From assembly GCA_018389105.1 (NCBI GenBank), contig JACATO010002456.1, positions 26,001 to 90,000 of the forward strand: a DNA stretch of 64,000 nt, written 5' to 3'. The notes beneath the pieces are model-generated. The model saw nothing but the letters and a program-made list of their open reading frames with translations. It was not told the DNA's origin and did no database searches. Positions 58,376 through 64,000 of the stretch are shown here, one piece after another. The position numbers and the translations under genes are program-made. Source of the stretch: Nautilus pompilius. Lineage: Eukaryota; Mollusca; Cephalopoda; Nautilida; Nautilidae. How positions within the stretch are numbered: position 1 is the first letter of the stretch; each line of letters begins with the position of its first letter.

Positions 58376-58417
<42 letters not shown>
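58134..58417 (+). mobile_element. Tc1-type MITE, copy B, ending in (AAC/AAT)n
   Basis: The left end after TA is CAGTCGCGGCCAAAAATTTC. Shared interior: GTCGAATTAAAC, TGTGAAATGTGACAGTCTGA, GGCGAACACGTGATTTCC and GATTTTGTTACTGTTATT (about 58,343-58,360). It then passes into AATAAGAACAACAACAATAA and (AAT)n to 58,417. The right terminal repeat is not seen. Compared with copies A and C it lacks about 60 bases, including the ATTTGCAT core. Confidence 0.83.
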
Positions 58418-61400
58418 CTTTTTTTTAAATATGTGTGCAGTACACTCTGAATGGATTACTACCAGTGGCAGTTGCTGGTAGTGATAGAGTGAACCAACTT
58501 AAATATCTGATGATAAACATGTTCTCTTACTGCGTGGCCTTCTATAAGACTTCATGATTTCTCGTCTTCTTTTAATAACGGAACTAAACATACTGCATCC
58601 TCTTTTGCGTGTGCACCTTCCGCAGTAACTTGGTATTTTATGAGATTCACTCGCCCCCTTTTTAGGTCTGTGAAAGGATTGGGCACAGCTTATTTGGCAA
58701 TAATGAAAGAAAGCTTTCGGCGACATCTGTAGAAGCGAAACAATATGTCAACGAGAAAAGCAACGGTTAAATTCACCAACGCATCTGCTAAATCTTTTGG
58801 ATGAAGCGAGTTCAACTTCCGGTTTGGCGCAAGATATGTTTCGGTGGATCGAGCCCTCCGCCGACATTGCACTACCTATTTTCTGACAGGCAACAGGTGT
58901 GCTATCAATTGTAAAAGCCTTTGCTGCCTTCGACACTATACAAACTTTATTCGATCAATGTGCCGGAAGTTACCTATTATAGTCTCCGGCAGTTAGTATA
59001 AGTGGCCATGGTAACCGTCCCGTGGATGCGGAAGAGCGGACAAAGGTGTCCAATCTCGGCAAGGGAAGACTCTGCGATGGAGACCACGTCTAGGCGGACG
59101 ATCTGACCTGTGTTGTATTGGCCGTTACTTTTATTTTAAATAAAATATGAAGGCTTTCAGAAAATTGTGAAGAATTATCTCATAAAGAAACGAACAAACA
59201 AGCGACTGGAAGCACTGATAGAACACGCCACAGATCCTACCACGCTGGAAATGTATACCTAGCTGGCATTAAAAAATAAAGAGATCTGTAGATTACATGA
59301 AATTTGGCTCAAAACTGCTGCGATTATAGCGCTAATTAAAACTTCTGCACGTTGTCGACATCTCAATAATAAAAACCTTTAAATAGCAAGATCAACCGAT
59401 ACTTTTTAGCCAAACGCTCACAGACTTCCAAAATATTTAAATCAGTTTTTTAAACGACCTCACTATTTTAAACAGCAGAATTTTATTTCATTTTATTTTT
59501 TAAAATGCCATTCAGAAAATATGTATCAACGGATACATTCATCTCCCCTAAAAAGTGACTGGCAGACAGCGAGATTACCGCGTGGCCTGTAAAACCGACG
59601 ATCTTTCGAGCTGGAGGAAGACGCTTTGTTATCCTGCGAAAGATTTCTTTCGGTTCAAACTGAGAAGGCGTTTTAACACTTGTCACTACTGACCGACACA
59701 TTTCATCGTACAGAATCTAGATTAATTTTCTACGAATTATGTATGCATCAGCGACACGTAACTCGGCGGGCGAGAGTGAGAAGAAAGAAAGAACAACGAC
59801 AATGGTTTGTAGCCGAACCGAAAATCGGTGGGGAAAACCACAGCGGCTTTGATTTGTTCCTCTCGAAAATAAAGAAAAGGAAAAAAGATATGACAGAATG
59901 GAAGGAAAGATTAGACGATAACTCGGATCAACATTAGTAATAATCAGCAGGGCGAGCATCCTTTGAAGAGGTAGGTCGCAGTGGGGGGGGGAAGCGTAGA
60001 GGAATTAACTGAAGACATCGGATTGTATTTGACCGACCTAGGAATGACGAGTAGCTTTTCATTTCCCTTTTGTAAACTATATAACAATGGCGGCGGGTTG
60101 CGTGTACCGGAAATACGGGGCATAGAAAGAAAGGCGTGTGTATAATTTTGTCTGCAAGGGTAAACGGATAAACTCGTTTCACGGAAAACGCTTTTTTGGA
60201 AAACGTTGGGCAGTTTATTTGCTCACGATGAATCCATTCTACTCGCGAACCATTCGAAGATTCACTGTCGACCAACTAAATGACACACCTGGCATTGGAA
60301 CAGAACGCGCCGATCAGATCACAGGTATCCTATTTCATAAAAGTTTTAATAAAAGGGATGGAAAAAAAAAAACAAACTACGTTTTGTTCAAACATTGATT
60401 TACTTCATTGACTCTTTTGAACATTTTATGCTCGCCAAGCTTTGTTTGTTGTTGTTGTTTTTTTTTTTTTTTTCTTTTAATAGGCAATCGGATATTTCTG
60501 TTCTGTTTTCGACCTAATCGATGAAACAACGCAAGACTTGGGAGAGCGGGTATTATGCGAGTAACTGGCCGAGCCGAATCAAACGACGGTCAGACTTCGT
60601 GAAGAAACCAACCGTCCTATCAGACCGATGCCAAAGACCGAGCGAGCGTCGTGTTATCCGAGGAAGGTTAAGAAGAACCCATCCGCTTATCTATAAAGCG
60701 GAGGAGGTTGATTTTGTTGTTGTTGTTTTCTCTCCCCCCCCCCACTTCCTTTAACTCGACTCGTGCGCTATTCCTGCAGGTAGCGGAGGGTGGGATATCA
60801 CTTTACTTCTTGATGCATTCCTTCGCTGATTGCATTTCTCTTCTTGAATTTCGAAATTAATGAAGTTGTGTCGGCGTAATAAAGTCAGGGAAAATTGATA
60901 GGTGTGCTAAATCAAGCCTACAACGGACTAGCGGGTCTCGAATGCGCCCGGCGAGTGTGGGATTCTTCTCCGTTCCGATTTTACAGCACTCGTTTTTCAA
61001 CGGACCCGATCGATATCAACTAATCAACATTAAGGGTAACTGGACACTGGTTCAATGCAGTTGGCAAGGCAAACATAATTAAAACGATGTTTTCCAGAGA
61101 TTCCGTTGTTCTGATTAAATATCGGCCTTTCCGCTGATAATCTCCGTCAACTTTCTTCATTTGCCCAGCACTTGAAGAAGAAGGGAAATTTATACGGAAG
61201 ATTATGGATACACTGCTCCTGGCCGTTGCCGGTACCGAGACGGACATACGGGCGTGGCGACACCACTTCTAAATGAGTCATCCCCTGGGGTTTTTATAAA
61301 AACCTAAGCGTGGCCCACAAACCGAACCCCGGCTCTCTCACCTGGCGCAAATCTGAGTTGTCAAAACCATATAAAACTTCCTATTTTTTTTTTTTAAAGG

Positions 61401-62092
61401 GGTGGGGGGTCAAGATTTTATTCTTTTGTGATTATATCTCACGAAAATAAATATAGATTAATTAGGAGTATAAGGAGATAGGTAAATTGAATATAACTCA
61501 GGACGAATGGTCATTTATACTCATATTTAATGGAAGACCTTTGAAGGAACCGAAAGATCATCTTTACGTGGTGCGTGTATGATGCTAAATATGAAAATCG
61601 ATGAGAGGGGTAGTTCCGTATGCGAGTTCTTTCGTCGCCAGCCGTTAAAGATGACTATTCAACTGGCGCCTATTCCTACTGTCATTAAAACATCAAACGA
61701 ACAGAATACCATCTTTATAGATTACGCAATGATGGGTCAACCGTGAACGCATTCGTCGATGCCAGATCCTTTATTCTTTATTAATTCTTTTTTTGATCAG
61801 CAGAGACATTGTGAAACGCAAAGAAAGCGAGTAAAATCGTATTGTTTGTTTATATTTTAATCATACAAATAAAATATGGCATTTATTCTAAAGCATGGAA
61901 ATCATGCAGTTGTTCGCTAAATGTAATCGGCTCCAGCTGTCAGGGCTGGTACCATCTGATGCCTGACTCTGGCGGATTGTACAACCTGAGTACACCGGGT
62001 ACAACGAAGCTTCCTTTGCTGACATTGTCGAGTCAGCTTTGAAAAGCTGTGTATTGATTTTACGATTGAACGCAATTTAAACCAGAACCATA
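58418..62092. other. unique sequence, no recognised gene
   Basis: T-runs at 60,460-60,473 and 61,385-61,397, and a C-run at 60,734-60,743. The ORF at 60138-60398 (plus) contains LNDTPGIGTERADQITG, like a helix-hairpin-helix turn, followed by a possible donor ACAG|GTATCC. ORFs at 58690-58936 (minus) have no recognised domain. Confidence 0.4.
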
Positions 62093-62225
62093 TGAGAGAT
62101 GTGACGTCAGTACAGAGAGAGAAGAGAGAGAGAGAGATGGAGAGAGAGAGAGAGAGAGATGGGGAGAGAGAGAGAGAGAGATGGAGATGGAGATGGAGAT
62201 GGAGAGAGAGAGAGAGAGAGAGAGA
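62093..62225 (+). repeat. TGACGTCAGTACAG unit with (GA)n / GATGG tract
   Basis: An exact TGACGTCA (62,102-62,109) followed by GTACAGAGAGAGAAGAGAG and then about 100 bases of GA with four GATGGA units in a row. It is the single-unit counterpart of the arrays at 20.4 and 45.8 kb. Confidence 0.88.
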
Positions 62226-63119
62226 CTGTGTATCTATATATAAGGTTGTCGTAAATTCTATACCGAAAAAAGCTTTAAGTCAGTAAGGAAAAATACATCT
62301 AGAAAGTCGGAAGAACAAGAAAACGTTTCCTTTCGACAAGACGCACGCACCCATTGTTTGTTGTTGTTGTTGTTGTTTTGTTTCTAAATACGCGTTCTGC
62401 TTCCACTATGATTTTGGGCTGAGAATTTCCTTACTAAAAGAAAACTCCACTTCATGGTGTCGAATCAACAAAGTTTCGTATGCATCTTGTACGCGTGACC
62501 TCAGTCACTCTGTGATACACCACTGCTGTCAAAGAACGTATCCGTCTTCTTGCGCTCCTACTCACAAAATTTTTTCAAAAATCCTTAGAGGTGCCGCTTT
62601 GTAAACATCTGTTGGGCCAACTCCAAGTGAGACTGGTGTTTCAAGGGGAAGGGAAACGTGAAGCAATTTCGCTTCTTCTCTTGGATGCGTCGTGGCGACA
62701 CGAAATAGAAACCTAACTAAGTTCGTATCCTTCGGTTTTGAAACTTGCTGCCTTTAGATCCACCCGAAAAAAAACAAAAAACAACACAAAACGAGCTTCT
62801 GTGACGTCCGATAGAGGGGGCGATTCTCAACAGAGGTAGTTTTGGGGAAAGCGGCGAGAGAGCTTAAAAGAGAACTGAGAGTCTTCAAAGAAGAGATCTG
62901 GAGGGATGCTGAGGTCCAACTGATCGTGTTGAAAGTTCTTGATGGCTGTTGCGAAAGTTCTACTGCATTGTTTATTTTACCGAAACCGTCCTATTTTGAA
63001 CAACAACAACAAAATATATAAATCAGAGATATGTAGCCAGTTAAGGAAGTCGGACAAAAAATATCTTGCATGCGAACAACAATGAAATATACAGCGCGTT
63101 GCCTCGAATTTCGCGGGTA
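62226..63119. other. unique sequence
   Basis: A short (GTT)n at 62,357-62,377. No supported gene. Confidence 0.45.
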
Positions 63120-64000
63120 GTACGTCGGGGTAAGTCAGCCCAACCGTGCACTATGGCCAGCCACTCGACCGATAACGAGCCACGGCGAGAGTAGTTCAAC
63201 GTACTAGATGACCGGAACGGTTTCGGTTCACTGGCCGGCGAGATAAAATGATCGGCTGGGGTCGCCAGTTTCAGAGCAGAGTTTTTATCTCGAGTGAAAA
63301 GCGTCCGGGCGAATTACGAGTGACTTTTTTGTCTCCCACCGTCCATAGCATTTTTATCGATCGTCCGTCGAATTACCATTTTTGTTAAAGTTTAGAAATT
63401 GCATTAGCTTATGGCATTTCGAGAGGTTATTTGGTTACTGATGTATCTGCAGTATGTATCGTTTCCGTTCGGGGTTGGGGACAGAAAGAGTATTCGCCGC
63501 GCACTGTACAAGTCAGCTTCTCCTGGTGGGGGACCTCAGCACCTCCAAGCAATGACGCGAGCGAGCGCCTTTCTGCTCAGAAGAGAGGGCGAAATACTCT
63601 GGGAATTCTCCAGCCCTGGTGGCTTGAGCTGAAGCCGGCCGGCATCGGATACACGAATAGTGCTCCAGCCATTCTTTCCGCTCTCACGGCCGTTCTGGCG
63701 CGAGGTAGACGGATATGGAGAGATGCATCCCGGTCACGTGGGCCACCGACCAGGAACTAGAGGGAGCGCCGGACGCATCGTCGAGACTTAACTGTCTCGG
63801 TTGGGAAAGACCGCGGGGCCCCGGCGTGGAGTTGGAAACCCGAACATGTTACCTCGCTCCGCTTCCCCTACACTTTCCTGCTCCCTGTTTTCCATCTCGA
63901 TCGTAACCGTGCGTTAAAGTGGCTGTCTGTTGCTTGTCGGCCAGGGTTACTTCGCCGCTATTATGGGGGTAATTTGCCGAAGAGAAGAGCAAGCCGGATC
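63120..64000. other. GC/CpG-rich block at right edge
   Basis: GC content rises through 63,120-63,260 and again from 63,470 to the end. Plus-strand frames 63411-63632, 63431-63760 and 63715-63906 overlap in different registers. None has a recognised domain, so coding is unproven. It could be the promoter or 5' end of a gene lying to the right. Confidence 0.3.

Noticed and set aside
1-64000. LINE or other retroelement coding regions
   Set aside because: I looked for reverse transcriptase or endonuclease landmarks in the translated frames and saw none; the SINE partner LINE is not in the window.

Overview
The window looks like an intergenic or intronic stretch of an animal nuclear genome, most likely a lophotrochozoan and probably a marine gastropod mollusc. 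The reasons are: no dense ORFs, operons or Shine-Dalgarno starts; AT-rich unique DNA with scattered GC-rich blocks; very many simple repeats ((AAT)n, (CA)n, and long (GA)n tracts mixed with ATGG); tRNA-derived SINEs whose body carries the GGTTTTC/CCTCCCAC type of sequence common in mollusc SINEs; and decayed Tc1/mariner transposons. The species assignment is inference. I found no protein-coding host gene that I can name, no rRNA, no genuine tRNA, no CRISPR array and no reverse transcriptase.

Layout. 1-6 kb: a SINE, a GC-rich block with overlapping minus-strand ORFs, an (AAT)n and a 215-bp foldback element rich in TGACGT/CACGTG. 6-16 kb: long CT/ATT/CA simple repeats, a small minus-strand group of TGACGTCA motifs, a possible second SINE type, a GC-rich block at 12.1-12.8 kb and a Tc1 transposase fragment at 14.8 kb. 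16-30 kb: a SINE, a tandem relative of the 4.5-kb foldback motif, a GA array with TGATGTCAGTACAG units, long GA tracts, and three anonymous ORF or exon candidates. 30-45 kb: a SINE with an (AAT)n tail, a clean 53-bp minisatellite, two more SINEs, two MITEs with Tc1-like ends, and Tc1 transposase remnants on both strands. 45-48 kb: the most unusual part, with a degenerate ~40-bp tandem repeat, a 0.77-kb array holding 21 exact TGACGTCA palindromes arranged in a 158-bp higher-order repeat, and a 48-bp repeat that encodes a Thr/Ser-rich 16-residue unit. 48-64 kb: two more MITEs, further CA/GA/AAT tracts, a second-locus TGACGTCA/GA unit at 62.1 kb, and a GC-rich block at the right edge.

Main themes. 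(1) The CREB/ATF-type palindrome TGACGTCA occurs about 32 times against roughly one expected by chance. It lies inside several unrelated repeat families: the GA-linked array, the foldback element and the MITE. (2) A MITE family with Tc1-type termini appears four times and carries a conserved ATTTGCATAAT(A/G)ACGTC core. In two copies its TTATTGTTATT end has turned into an (AAT)n microsatellite. (3) There may be decayed or unrecognised host exons, but nothing here proves a gene. Positions of repeat edges are by eye and may be off by several bases.
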